This document shows positions 1-8,556 of a stretch of 51,937 bases of DNA, piece by piece. The DNA lies in the NCBI GenBank assembly GCA_005881595.1, contig VBBY01000045.1:1-51937 (forward strand). Reading direction: 5' to 3'. Position 1 is the first letter of the stretch. Each line of letters starts with the position of its first letter. The notes beneath the pieces were generated by a model that worked only from the letters and a program-made list of their open reading frames with translations, searched no databases and was not told the origin of the DNA. The DNA comes from Betaproteobacteria bacterium (GTDB lineage Bacteria > Pseudomonadota > Gammaproteobacteria > Burkholderiales > SG8-39). Position numbers and translations under genes: made by a program.

Positions 1-1627
1 CCTGCGTGCCGGAGTTCATCGCCACCGCGACATCGGCCTGCGCGAGCGCCGGCGCGTCGTTGGTGCCGTCGCCGCACATGGCGATGAGGCGGCCCTGCGC
101 CTGGTGCTCGCGGATCAGCCTGAGCTTCGCCTCCGGCGTCGCTTCGGCGAGAAAGTCGTCCACTCCCGCCTCGGCGGCGATCGCCGTCGCGGTGAGGCGG
201 TTGTCGCCGGTGATCATCACGGTCTTGATGCCCATGCGCCGCAGCTCGGCGAAGCGCTCCTTGATCCCGCCCTTGACGATGTCCTTCAGCTCGATGACCC
301 CGAGCGCGCGCGGGCCTTCGGCGACGACCAGGGGGGTGGAGCCGCGGCGCGCCATGGCTTCAACCAGGCCGGTGACTTCGGGAGGGAAGCGGCCTCCCTG
401 GGCCTCGACCCATGCGCGCAGCGCGTCGGCTGCGCCCTTGCGCACGCGGCGCTCTCCGATATCGACGCCGCTCATGCGCGTGTTCGCCGAGAACGGCACG
501 AACTGCACACCGAGCGACTTGATGTCGCGCTCGCGCAGGCCGTAGCGCTGCTTGGCGAACACGACGATCGAGCGGCCCTCCGGGGTTTCGTCGGCGAGGG
601 AGGCGAGCTGGGCCGCATCGGCAAGCGCCTCGCTGGTCACACCGGAAGAGGGCGCGAACGCGGCGGCCTGGCGGTTGCCGAGCGTGATGGTGCCGGTCTT
701 GTCCAGCAGCAGCACGTCGACGTCGCCGGCGGCTTCGACCGCGCGGCCCGAGGTGGCGATGATGTTCGCCTTGATCATGCGGTCCATGCCGGCGATGCCG
801 ATCGCCGAGAGCAGGCCGCCGATGGTGGTCGGGATCAGGCAGACGAGCAGCGCCACCAGGACGGTGATCGACACCGCCGTGCCCTGGCCGGCGGCCTTTG
901 CCGCGTACACCGAGAACGGCAGCAGGGTCGCGCAGGCGAACAGAAAAATCAGCGTGAACTTGGCGAGCAGGATGGAGAGCGCGATCTCGTTGGGCGTGCG
1001 CGAGCGCCTGGCGCCTTCGACCAGCGCGATCATGCGGTCCAGGAAAGTCTCGCCCGGGTTCGCCGTGATGCGCACGACCAGCCAGTCGGACAGCACGCGT
1101 GTTCCGCCGGTCACCGCGGAGCGGTCGCCGCCCGATTCGCGCACCACCGGCGCGGACTCCCCGGTGATGGCGGACTCGTCGACCGTTGCCGCGCCTTCGA
1201 CGACCTCGCCGTCGCCGGGGATGACTTCGCCTGCCGGCACATACACGAAATCGCCCTTGCGCAGAGCCGATCCCGGCACGTTCCCCCAGGACTGCTTCTT
1301 GGCGGCATCCGACAGCTTCTTCGCCATCACGTCGCGCCGCGTGCCGCGCAGCGCGGCGGCCTGCGCCTTGCCGCGGCCCTCCGCGACGCTCTCGGCGAAG
1401 TTCGCGAACACGATGGTGAACCAGAGCCACAGCGCGACCGCCAGAACGAAGCCGGAGCTCTCCTTTCCGGTTCCGGCGAGCCAGATCAGCGTAACCAGCA
1501 CGCTGCCGACCCACACCACGAACATCACGGGGTTGCGCCATTGCACGCGCGGATCGAGCTTGACGAAGGATTCCAGCGCCGCGCGCTGCACGATGGAGCT
1601 GCTCAGCGTGCGAATGTGGGCCGCCAT
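1..1627 (-). CDS. kdpB: Potassium-transporting P-type ATPase subunit B (partial, C-terminus beyond window)
   Basis: Catalytic subunit of the high-affinity KdpFABC potassium pump of the inner membrane; it hydrolyses ATP and passes through a phospho-aspartate. The minus-strand frame is open from an ATG at 1627 to the window edge, giving about 542 of the usual 680-690 residues. The P-type signature DKTGTIT with the phosphorylated Asp, the TGES motif of the actuator domain and the [10 protein letters not shown] hinge motif near the cut end are all readable, as are N-terminal membrane helices. One base separates its ATG from the kdpA stop, so it is translated with kdpA. kdpC should lie just outside the window on the left. 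Identification is secure; only the missing C-terminus cannot be judged. Confidence 0.96.
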   Translation of the reverse strand, partial: MAAHIRTLSSSIVQRAALESFVKLDPRVQWRNPVMFVVWVGSVLVTLIWLAGTGKESSGFVLAVALWLWFTIVFANFAESVAEGRGKAQAAALRGTRRDVMAKKLSDAAKKQSWGNVPGSALRKGDFVYVPAGEVIPGDGEVVEGAATVDESAITGESAPVVRESGGDRSAVTGGTRVLSDWLVVRITANPGETFLDRMIALVEGARRSRTPNEIALSILLAKFTLIFLFACATLLPFSVYAAKAAGQGTAVSITVLVALLVCLIPTTIGGLLSAIGIAGMDRMIKANIIATSGRAVEAAGDVDVLLLDKTGTITLGNRQAAAFAPSSGVTSEALADAAQLASLADETPEGRSIVVFAKQRYGLRERDIKSLGVQFVPFSANTRMSGVDIGERRVRKGAADALRAWVEAQGGRFPPEVTGLVEAMARRGSTPLVVAEGPRALGVIELKDIVKGGIKERFAELRRMGIKTVMITGDNRLTATAIAAEAGVDDFLAEATPEAKLRLIREHQAQGRLIAMCGDGTNDAPALAQADVAVAMNSGTQ

Positions 1628-1628
1628 A

Positions 1629-3332
1629 TCAGCGGCTCCAGAGCTGCAGATGCTCCACGATCGGGCCGAGCGCCAGCGCGGGAACGAAGGTCAGCGCGCC
1701 CAGGATCAGGATCGTGCCGACCAGAAAGGCGATGAACAGCGGCGTATGCGTGGGCAGCGTCCCCGGGCTCGCCGGCACGAGCTTCTTGCGCGCAAGGCTG
1801 CCGGCGATCGCGAGGACCGGCACGATCAGCCAGTAGCGCGAGATCCACATGGCGATGCCGAGCGCCGTGTTGTAGAAAGGCGTATTCGCGCTGAGCCCCG
1901 CGAACGCGCTGCCGTTGTTGTTGCCGGCCGAGGAGAAGCCGTACAGGATCTCCGCGAAGCCGTGCACGCCGGGGTTGGCGATGCCGGCCTTGCCTGGCTC
2001 GACGAGCACGGCGATACCGGTGCCGATTAGCACCACGGCGAACGGGAACAGCACCGCGAGCGAGGCCATCTTCATCTCGAAGGACTCGATCTTCTTGCCG
2101 AGGTATTCCGGCGTGCGGCCGACCATCAGGCCGGCGACGAACACCGCCACGATGGCGAACACCAGCATGCCGTAGAGCCCCGAACCGACGCCGCCGAAGA
2201 TGATCTCGCCGAGCTGCATCAGCGCCAGCGGCGCGAGGCCGCCGAGCGGCGTGAACGAATCGTGCATCGCGTTCACCGAGCCGTTCGACGCAGCGGTGGT
2301 CGCAGTGGCCCAGATCGCCGAATCCGTGATGCCGAAGCGCACTTCCTTGCCCTCCATGTTCTGTTCTATCCCCAGCAGCGGATTGCCTGCCCGCTCCGAT
2401 AGCAGGCACACCGCGAGGAAGCCGATGAACACGACCGTCATGGCGGCAAGCAGCGCCCAACCCTGACGGGTGTCGCCGACCATGCGGCCGAAGGTGTAGC
2501 AAAGCGCCCCCGGGATGAGCAGGATCGACAGCATCTCGAGGAAATTGGAAAGCGGTGTCGGGTTCTCGTAGGGATGCGCCGAGTTGACGTTGAAGAAGCC
2601 GCCGCCGTTGCTGCCGAGCTGCTTGATCGCGATCTGCGAGGCGGCCGGGCCGAGCGGCAGGGTCTGCTCTCTTGTGCTGAGTTGCTTACCTTCCTGCTCG
2701 AACTCGAGCGGCTGCTGCACCAGATCCACCGTCTTGTAGGACGCAAAGGTCTGCACCACGCCCTGCGTGACCAGCGCGCCGGCAAGCAGGAGCGACAGCG
2801 GCAGCAGGATGTAAAGGGTCGTGCGCGTCAGGTCGGCCCAGACACTGCCGATGCCGTTCGTCTGCTTGCGCGCGAAGCCGCGCGCGAGCGCGACCAGCAC
2901 CGCCATCCCGGTCGCCGCCGAGAAGAAATTCTGCACGCTGAGCCCCAGCATCTGTGTGAGGTAGCTCATCGTCGACTCGCCGCCGTAGCCCTGCCAGTTG
3001 GTGTTGCTGATGAAGCTCACTGCGGTGTTGAACGACGAGTCCGCCGAGACGGCGCCGAAATTCTGTGGATTGAGGGGAAGCAGGTGCTGCAGCCGCTGCA
3101 GCGCATAGACGGCGGCGAAGCCGATGAGGTTGAACCACAGCACGCCCCACAGATAGCGCTTCCAGTCCATCTCCTCTTCAGCCTGTACTCCGGCCGCGCG
3201 GTAGACGAGGTTCTCCAGCGGCGCGAGAAACCGGTAGCGGCCCACGTACACGTTCGCCATGTACGCGCCGAGCGGCTTGACGAGCAGCAGCAGCGCGCCG
3301 AGGTAGACGGCGCATTGCAGAAGCGCGTTCAT
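1629..3332 (-). CDS. kdpA: Potassium-transporting ATPase subunit A
   Basis: KdpA is the potassium-binding, channel-like subunit of KdpFABC, related to the Trk/Ktr superfamily. The 567-residue protein is of normal family length, is hydrophobic throughout and begins with a membrane helix. Selectivity-filter-type segments are present, including NGGGFFN near residue 245 and AGNNNGSAF in the C-terminal third. Its ATG overlaps the kdpF stop by one base (TGATG) and its stop is one base from the kdpB ATG, so F, A and B form one tightly coupled operon. Expression in relatives is controlled by KdpD/KdpE; neither regulator is visible in this window. Confidence 0.97.
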   Translation of the reverse strand: MNALLQCAVYLGALLLLVKPLGAYMANVYVGRYRFLAPLENLVYRAAGVQAEEEMDWKRYLWGVLWFNLIGFAAVYALQRLQHLLPLNPQNFGAVSADSSFNTAVSFISNTNWQGYGGESTMSYLTQMLGLSVQNFFSAATGMAVLVALARGFARKQTNGIGSVWADLTRTTLYILLPLSLLLAGALVTQGVVQTFASYKTVDLVQQPLEFEQEGKQLSTREQTLPLGPAASQIAIKQLGSNGGGFFNVNSAHPYENPTPLSNFLEMLSILLIPGALCYTFGRMVGDTRQGWALLAAMTVVFIGFLAVCLLSERAGNPLLGIEQNMEGKEVRFGITDSAIWATATTAASNGSVNAMHDSFTPLGGLAPLALMQLGEIIFGGVGSGLYGMLVFAIVAVFVAGLMVGRTPEYLGKKIESFEMKMASLAVLFPFAVVLIGTGIAVLVEPGKAGIANPGVHGFAEILYGFSSAGNNNGSAFAGLSANTPFYNTALGIAMWISRYWLIVPVLAIAGSLARKKLVPASPGTLPTHTPLFIAFLVGTILILGALTFVPALALGPIVEHLQLWSR

Positions 3333-3421
3333 CAGAAGTCCTCCGGGTTGAGGAGGGCGTAGACCAGGTATGCGGCCAGGCCGAGCGCCAGCGCGAGGGC
3401 GAGCATCTCGAAGCCGCTCAT
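3332..3421 (-). CDS. kdpF: Potassium-transporting ATPase subunit F (29 aa)
   Basis: A 29-residue single-span membrane peptide that stabilises the Kdp complex. The coding sequence runs from an ATG at 3421 to a TGA that overlaps the kdpA ATG. The peptide is a hydrophobic helix followed by the typical ending YLVYALLNPEDF, which matches the KdpF family. Its ATG also overlaps the stop of an upstream micro-ORF (ATGA). Gene callers with a length cutoff would miss it. Confidence 0.9.
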   Translation of the reverse strand: MSGFEMLALALALGLAAYLVYALLNPEDF

Positions 3422-3513
3422 GACTTGCGCTGCATCAGGCGGTCGCATAGGACGCCGAGTCCCAGCGTCGCGACGAACAGGGCTGCCGTGAGCAGGATGA
3501 AAAGCAGGTCCAT
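3418..3513 (-). CDS. Leader micro-ORF of the kdp operon, single-span membrane peptide (31 aa)
   Basis: An ATG at 3513 opens a 31-codon frame whose TGA overlaps the kdpF ATG. The peptide begins MDLLFILLTAALF, continues as one hydrophobic helix and ends in a short basic tail (CDRLMQRKS), as expected for an inner-membrane peptide with a cytoplasmic C-terminus. I recall similar short genes ahead of kdpF in other betaproteobacteria, but no function that I can name. The position and the stop-start overlap argue that it is translated, either as an accessory Kdp peptide or as a translational coupler. A chance frame is less likely given its amphipathic layout. Confidence 0.65.
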   Translation of the reverse strand: MDLLFILLTAALFVATLGLGVLCDRLMQRKS

Positions 3514-3659
3514 GGCGGGCTACTCTAGGCGCGCCGGCGTAAAAACGGCGTTAATCCTGGCGACCGGTGCCTTTCGGACCATTGCTCACGCGAACCGCGC
3601 CACAAATCGTGCAACGCCGCGGTTCCAACCTATCGGCTGGCTGCTTCCCTCCCTTCGAA

Positions 3660-3709
3660 GCGGCTCAAGCCCCGGCGCCGCCCCCCAGCGGCCGGGGCTT
3701 CTTTTTAAC
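3660..3709 (+). terminator. Intrinsic terminator-like hairpin pointing right, without an upstream plus-strand gene
   Basis: On the plus strand, GCCCCGG at about 3669-3675 pairs with CCGGGGC at about 3692-3698 and is followed directly by TTCTTTTT. On the minus strand the stem is followed by no T-run, so it does not suit the NRAMP gene that ends at 3713. No protein gene on the plus strand reads into it. It may end an unannotated small transcript that starts between about 3520 and 3650. Confidence 0.5.
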
Positions 3710-3712
3710 AGG

Positions 3713-4978
3713 CTATAGCAGCACGAACATCGCGGCGACCGCGGCCGCCATCACCGCGACCGCAAGCCAGCCGAGGAACTTGAGCCGGCGCTTGATGACG
3801 AAAGGCCCCATCACTTCCGGCTTCCCCGCGAGCAGCATCATGATCGTCATGATCGGAACGGCAATCACGCCGTTCACGATCGCCGCCCACACCAGCGCCT
3901 TCATGGAGTCGATTCCGGACAGGACGATCAGCACTCCCAGCACCGTCGCGACGGTGAGGACGGCGTAAAAGCCGCGCGCTTCCGCCAAGGTCAGGCCGAG
4001 ACCGATCGGCCAGCGGAAGGTCTCGGCGACGGCATAAGCCGCGGAGCCTGCGAGCACCGGCACGGCGAGCAGCCCGGTGCCGATAATCCCGGCGGCGAAC
4101 AGCGCGAAGGCGAACGCACCGGCGAGCGGCCGCAGCGCCTCCGCGGCCTGCGCCGAGCTCTGGATGTCGGTGACGCCGGCGGCGTGCAGCGTCGCCGCCG
4201 TGGTGAGCATGATGCACAAGGCGATCAGGTTCGAGAACATCATGCCCACGTAGGTGTCGGTCTTGATGCGCTGCAGGTGCTCGCGCGCCTGCCCGGGGGC
4301 GTCCTTCAGCGGCTCATTGCCGGGCGTGGCGCGCTGCTCCTCGACTTCCTGCGACGCCTGCCAGAAGAACAGGTAAGGGCTGATCGTGGTGCCCAGCACC
4401 GCGACCAGCATGGCGATGTAATCGGCTCTCCACAGCAGCTGGGGAATGACCGTGTCGCGCAGGCTCTCGATCGGAAGCCGCACCACCAGCACCGTGCCGA
4501 CATACGCGAACAGGGCGAGCGTGAGCCACTTGAGCAGCGGCGCGTAGCGCGGAAACGGGATAAAGATCTGCAGCGTGAGCGACAGCAGGGCGAAGAACAC
4601 GATGTAAATGGCGCTCTTGCCGCCCGCGAGCAGTACCAGGGCGTCGCCCATCGCGCTCAGATCGGCGGCGAGGTTGAGCGTGTTGGCGAGCAGCAACAGG
4701 GAGACGACCGCGTACAGCACCGGCCTGGGAAAGTGCTCCCGCACGTTCGCCGCCAGGCCGTGCCCCGTGACCCGCCCGATGCGCGCGCTGACGATCTGGA
4801 TGCCGATCATCAGCGGCGTCGTGAACAGCACCGACCAGAGCAGGCCGTAACCGAACTGCGCGCCGGCCTGCGAATACGTGGCGATGCCGCTCGGGTCGTC
4901 GTCGGCGGCGCCGGTGATCAGCCCCGGCCCGAGCTTCTTCAGCAGCGGGACGTGGCTGCGCTCGTTCTCGTTTCCCAG
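3713..4978 (-). CDS. NRAMP-family divalent metal (Mn2+/Fe2+) transporter
   Basis: Inner-membrane proton-coupled importer of the NRAMP/MntH family, with about eleven hydrophobic segments. The metal-binding first helix is present as GPGLITGAADDDPSG (variant of the family DPG/DPS motif), but only if translation begins upstream of the first conventional start, a GTG at 4831. Between the previous in-frame TGA (about 5025) and that motif there is no ATG, GTG or TTG. A CTG at 4978 is the most plausible initiator and is used here; it overlaps none of the preceding DUF4337 gene, which ends at 4989. Starting at 4831 would remove the first helix and abolish transport. The unusual start or a local sequence error should be borne in mind. 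Confidence 0.8.
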   Translation of the reverse strand: MGNENERSHVPLLKKLGPGLITGAADDDPSGIATYSQAGAQFGYGLLWSVLFTTPLMIGIQIVSARIGRVTGHGLAANVREHFPRPVLYAVVSLLLLANTLNLAADLSAMGDALVLLAGGKSAIYIVFFALLSLTLQIFIPFPRYAPLLKWLTLALFAYVGTVLVVRLPIESLRDTVIPQLLWRADYIAMLVAVLGTTISPYLFFWQASQEVEEQRATPGNEPLKDAPGQAREHLQRIKTDTYVGMMFSNLIALCIMLTTAATLHAAGVTDIQSSAQAAEALRPLAGAFAFALFAAGIIGTGLLAVPVLAGSAAYAVAETFRWPIGLGLTLAEARGFYAVLTVATVLGVLIVLSGIDSMKALVWAAIVNGVIAVPIMTIMMLLAGKPEVMGPFVIKRRLKFLGWLAVAVMAAAVAAMFVLL

Positions 4979-4988
4979 ATCCTGGCCG

Positions 4989-5543
4989 CTAGAAGAGGTG
5001 CACTTGCGTCGGCCAGAAGAAGCCGATCAGGCAAAAGGCGACGCCGACCACGCCGAGCGCGCCGGCGAGCCAGACCAGGGCCGCTATGCTGGTGATGATC
5101 GACGCCGAGGCGAGCACGATGGCGATCTGCACCGCCGCGGAGGCCAGCTCGTAGTGGTGGTAGGCGGCCATCGCGGTGTCGCGCTTCTTCTCCGCCTCCT
5201 TGGCGCGCGCGGAGAGCTCCTTGCGGCCTTCGCCGGTCTCGGGCTCCGACTGGTAGCGCTCCGCCGTTTTTTTCCACGCTTCGACTTGCTTTTTTACCGT
5301 TTCATTTTTGATGGTCCCTTGCGCTTCCAGTTCCTCGGCCGCGGTGCGCAGCACCGTCTGCCGGATGGTCTTCGCCTGGAAGAAGGCCCACAGGTTGGAA
5401 GCTTCGATGTTGTAGGCGAGGGCCGCCGTCTGCGCGCCCTTGCCGAGCGTCTCGGAGAACGCGAGCACCAGCGCTAGAACTGAGATGAGGAGCGCGACGC
5501 CCTTGTTGCCGCCGTGCTCGCTAGGGCCGTGTCCGGCTGACAT
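4989..5543 (-). CDS. DUF4337 family membrane protein
   Basis: A 184-residue protein with one membrane helix near residues 14-33, a long charged, probably coiled-coil stretch rich in Lys/Glu (about 60-130), and two closely spaced helices near 133-178, ending in FFWPTQVHLF. This layout matches DUF4337, a family of unknown role. Its start overlaps the end of the MFS gene upstream by 23 bases and its stop lies 11 bases before the apparent start of the NRAMP gene, so the three are probably one transcription unit. The central stretch (about 5265-5320) is clearly AT-richer than its surroundings. Confidence 0.8.
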   Translation of the reverse strand: MSAGHGPSEHGGNKGVALLISVLALVLAFSETLGKGAQTAALAYNIEASNLWAFFQAKTIRQTVLRTAAEELEAQGTIKNETVKKQVEAWKKTAERYQSEPETGEGRKELSARAKEAEKKRDTAMAAYHHYELASAAVQIAIVLASASIITSIAALVWLAGALGVVGVAFCLIGFFWPTQVHLF

Positions 5544-6690
5544 AGATATATGTTACCAATCCGGCCAGCGCGGCCGCGGCGAACGCCGCCCCGGCATCGA
5601 AGCTGGCCGCCGCGCCGTACTCGCTCCATAGCCACCCGGCGAGCAAGCTCGCGCCGAGCAGCGCGACCCCCGACACGAGATGGAACACTCCGAACGCGGT
5701 GCCGCGCAGGGGCGCCGGCGCGGCATCGGCGACCAGCGCCGAGAGCAGGCCCTGCGTGAGCCCCATGTGCGCGCCCCAGAGCACGACGCCGGCGAAGAGT
5801 GCCGCCAGCGACGCGAACGCGGCGATCACCAGGTCGGCGGCGATCAGCGCGACGAGGCCCCACAGCAGCAGATGATTTCTATAGCCCTTGTCGGCGGCGA
5901 GGCCGGCCTGGTAGGCAATCGCGCTGTAAGCCAGGTTCATCACCACGAGGACGATCGGCACCAGGGCGAGCGCCATGCCGAGGTCCTGGGCGCGCAGCAC
6001 CAGGAATGCCTCCGAGAAGCGCGCTAGCGTAAACACCGCGCCCAGAGCGACTACGAACCAATACCGCAATGTCAGTTCGCCCAGCGCCGCGCGCGACAGA
6101 GGATTCGCATGACCAGTACGGGTGGCGGGCGGCTCGCGCACGAAGAGCACAAGCACCACCACGGAAAGGATGGCCGGCACCACCGCCACCCAGAGCACGG
6201 CGCGGATGTCGCTCGCGAGCAGGATCATCAGCCCGATGGCCGCGAGCGGCCCGAGCACTGCACCGACGGTGTCTAGGGCCTGCCGCAGTCCATACGCGGC
6301 GCCGCGCACCTGCGCCGGCGTAACGTCGGCGATCAGCGCGTCGCGCGGCGCGCCGCGGATCCCCTTGCCGACCCGGTCCATGAAGCGCGCGACGAGCACC
6401 AGCGGCACCGACCCGGCAAGCGGAAACAGCGGCTTCGACGCTGCGGCGAGCGCGTAGCCGAAGACCACCAGGGGTTTCCTGCGCCCGAGGCGATCCGACA
6501 GCACGCCCGAGAACAGCTTGGCGATCGACGCGGTCGCCTCGGCGATGCCCTCGACCACGCCCACCGCCACCATGCCCGCCCCCAGAACCGCGGTCATGAA
6601 CACGGGGAGCAGGCCGTGAACCAGCTCGGAAGAGAGGTCCATGCACAGCGAAACGAAGCCGAGGGCCCAGACAGTACGCGGAACTCTCAT
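5521..6690 (-). CDS. MFS transporter
   Basis: A 389-residue inner-membrane carrier of the major facilitator superfamily with about twelve helices. The loop 2-3 signature is readable as GVLSDRLGRRKP, and a second basic loop appears as FMDRVGKGIRGAPRDALIAD, the form seen in a common group of uncharacterised bacterial MFS proteins. The ATG at 6690 is only 23 bases from the start of the divergent aminotransferase, so both promoters must overlap the opposite coding sequences or a very short shared region. The substrate cannot be inferred. Confidence 0.88.
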   Translation of the reverse strand: MRVPRTVWALGFVSLCMDLSSELVHGLLPVFMTAVLGAGMVAVGVVEGIAEATASIAKLFSGVLSDRLGRRKPLVVFGYALAAASKPLFPLAGSVPLVLVARFMDRVGKGIRGAPRDALIADVTPAQVRGAAYGLRQALDTVGAVLGPLAAIGLMILLASDIRAVLWVAVVPAILSVVVLVLFVREPPATRTGHANPLSRAALGELTLRYWFVVALGAVFTLARFSEAFLVLRAQDLGMALALVPIVLVVMNLAYSAIAYQAGLAADKGYRNHLLLWGLVALIAADLVIAAFASLAALFAGVVLWGAHMGLTQGLLSALVADAAPAPLRGTAFGVFHLVSGVALLGASLLAGWLWSEYGAAASFDAGAAFAAAALAGLVTYIYVSRTRP

Positions 6691-6713
6691 CTCCCGGCAG
6701 TCTAAAATATCCT

Positions 6714-7883
6714 GTGAAATTCGAAACCCCGTTGATGGCCCGCGCCGCCGTTAGGGCGCTCACCGCCTCCAAGATCCGCGAGCTGGTGAACGAGGGCCTC
6801 GGCAATGCGGACGTGCTGCCGTTCTGGGTCGGCGAGCCCGACGCGCCGACGCCCGGCTTCATTCGCCAGGCGGGCATCGACTCGATCGCCGCCGGCGAGC
6901 TGCTCTACACGCACAACCTCGGCATCCCGGAGCTGCGCGAAGAGCTCGCCGCCTACCTCACCCGGCTGCACCGGCCGACCGACCCCGGCCAGCTCGCCGT
7001 GACGAGCGCCGGCGTCAACGCGCTGATGCTCGCCTCGCAGCTGCTGGTCGATCCGGGCGAGCGCGTGGTCGAGGTGGTGCCGCTCTGGCCGAACCTGCAG
7101 GAGATCCCGAAGATCCTCGGCGCAAGGGTGGTGACCGTGCCTCTAGAATTTTCCGGCTCGGACTGGAAGCTGGACTTGAACCGGCTGATCGACGCGCTGG
7201 TACCGGGGACCCGCGCGCTCTATCTCAATTCACCCAACAACCCGACCGGCTGGACCGTCGCTCGCGACGAGCAGCGCGCGATCCTCGAGCACTGCCGGCG
7301 CCACGGCATCTGGATCTTCGCCGACGACGCCTACGAGCGGCTGTACTTCGGCGAAGGCGGCGTTGCACCGTCGTTCCTGAACCTGATGGAGGATGAGGAC
7401 CGGGTCATCAGCGCGAACACCTTCTCCAAGTCCTGGAGGATGACCGGCTGGCGCCTGGGCTGGCTGGCGGTGCCGGCCGGCCTCGTTGCGGACCTCGGCA
7501 AGCTGATCGAGTACAACACCTCGTGCGCGCCTGTGTTTGTGCAGCGCGCCGGCATTGCCGCCCTGAAGCAGGGGGAGGCGGTGATTCAAGAAAGCTTGCA
7601 GCGCTACCGCAGGGCGAGGGATTTCCTGGTCGGGAAGTTGAGAACCATCCCCCGGGTGGAAGCGGCCCTTCCTGCCGGAACGATGTACGCCTTCCTCAAG
7701 ATTGAAGGCGTGAGCGACAGTCTCGCCTTCTGCAAGCGCCTCGTGCGCGAGCACGGGTTGGGGCTCGCGCCCGGCGCGGCGTTCGGTCCCGAGGGCGAGG
7801 GCTATGTGCGCTGGTGCTTTGCGGCGGCCGAAGACCGGCTTGCCGAGGGCATCACCAGGCTGCGGCGCGCCCTGGGCTTTTAG
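6714..7883 (+). CDS. Pyridoxal-phosphate aminotransferase, class I/II
   Basis: Fold-type I aminotransferase of 389 residues (cytosolic). Visible landmarks are the NSPNNPTGW motif at 172-180 with the cofactor-binding Asn, ADDAY at 203-207 with the Asp that contacts the pyridine nitrogen and the Tyr that contacts its hydroxyl, and the Schiff-base Lys239 in NTFSKSW followed by RLGW. The start used is a GTG at 6714; an ATG at 6735 is an alternative and neither has a strong ribosome site. Amino donor and acceptor cannot be read from the sequence. Neighbours give no pathway clue. Confidence 0.9.
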   Translation: MKFETPLMARAAVRALTASKIRELVNEGLGNADVLPFWVGEPDAPTPGFIRQAGIDSIAAGELLYTHNLGIPELREELAAYLTRLHRPTDPGQLAVTSAGVNALMLASQLLVDPGERVVEVVPLWPNLQEIPKILGARVVTVPLEFSGSDWKLDLNRLIDALVPGTRALYLNSPNNPTGWTVARDEQRAILEHCRRHGIWIFADDAYERLYFGEGGVAPSFLNLMEDEDRVISANTFSKSWRMTGWRLGWLAVPAGLVADLGKLIEYNTSCAPVFVQRAGIAALKQGEAVIQESLQRYRRARDFLVGKLRTIPRVEAALPAGTMYAFLKIEGVSDSLAFCKRLVREHGLGLAPGAAFGPEGEGYVRWCFAAAEDRLAEGITRLRRALGF

Positions 7884-8031
7884 CTCCGACCTAGTCCGAT
7901 CTGCCTACAGAGGTTAGTCCACAGAGATCAGTACGTAATCCGGTCAGCCCAGGCCCGGGCGGGCCGCGCTGCTAATCCCCGTCACGCTGCGCCGATAACG
8001 TGGAAACCTCTATCGGAAAAGGAGAACTGAA

Positions 8032-8529
8032 ATGACGTCGCGTAGCGCAAAACCAATCCTCGCTCTTCTGCTAGTGCTCGCACTTGGTCTCGGCTTTGCG
8101 GCCAGAACAATCGCGGCCCCTGCCGCGGGGCTGAACTGGGAGGTCCACGGGACCGGGAGTGGCGGAGTGAACTTGCTAACAGGAGGGAGTTCGAGCGGCC
8201 CGGCGATGTCGCAGTACATCGGCAACGGCATGTACTCAGTGAACCTTCTCCCCCCGGTTTTTATCTCTAACAACGGGGCGGGTGGAGTCTGTGACGTCGT
8301 CACCGGATCGGGTTCGGTGACCGCGGCCAATGGGGATACGATCTCCTTCGCCACTGTGGGCATGCTCTGCAATGAGTCCGACGCTTTCTCGGCTTTTCAC
8401 TACAACGGAACCTACCGCATCACGGCGGGAAGCGGCCGGTTCGCTGGCGTCGCCGGGGGAGGAAGCCTGACGGTCACATTCGGCTCGACGAACTTCATCA
8501 AGATCGACGGGACGATCACCGGTATTTAG
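8032..8529 (+). CDS. Small secreted protein, possible beta-barrel, function unknown
   Basis: A 165-residue protein with a clear Sec signal peptide (basic start, hydrophobic LALLLVLALGLGF, cleavage near AIAAP at about residue 29). The mature part is rich in Gly, Ser and Thr, with two Cys (near residues 87 and 112) that could form a disulfide. The C-terminal part alternates short strands with NGTYRITAGSGRF and a terminal KIDGTITGI. This resembles the repeated strands of allene-oxide-cyclase-like or related beta-barrel secreted proteins, a weak fold impression only. A good ribosome site (AAGGAG) precedes the ATG. It is monocistronic. The 148-base gap before it shows nothing recognisable. Confidence 0.75.
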   Translation: MTSRSAKPILALLLVLALGLGFAARTIAAPAAGLNWEVHGTGSGGVNLLTGGSSSGPAMSQYIGNGMYSVNLLPPVFISNNGAGGVCDVVTGSGSVTAANGDTISFATVGMLCNESDAFSAFHYNGTYRITAGSGRFAGVAGGGSLTVTFGSTNFIKIDGTITGI

Positions 8530-8556
8530 TTCCGTCTGACTGGCGGAGCTGCCGCG

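Noticed and set aside
104-1735. Long plus-strand open frame across kdpB
   Set aside because: It is antisense to clear KdpB coding sequence, is Arg/Ala/Gly-rich as expected for a GC-rich shadow frame, and has no domain.
3514-3712. Riboswitch in the kdp leader (for example c-di-AMP type)
   Set aside because: No recognisable consensus on the minus strand; only a plus-strand terminator is clear.
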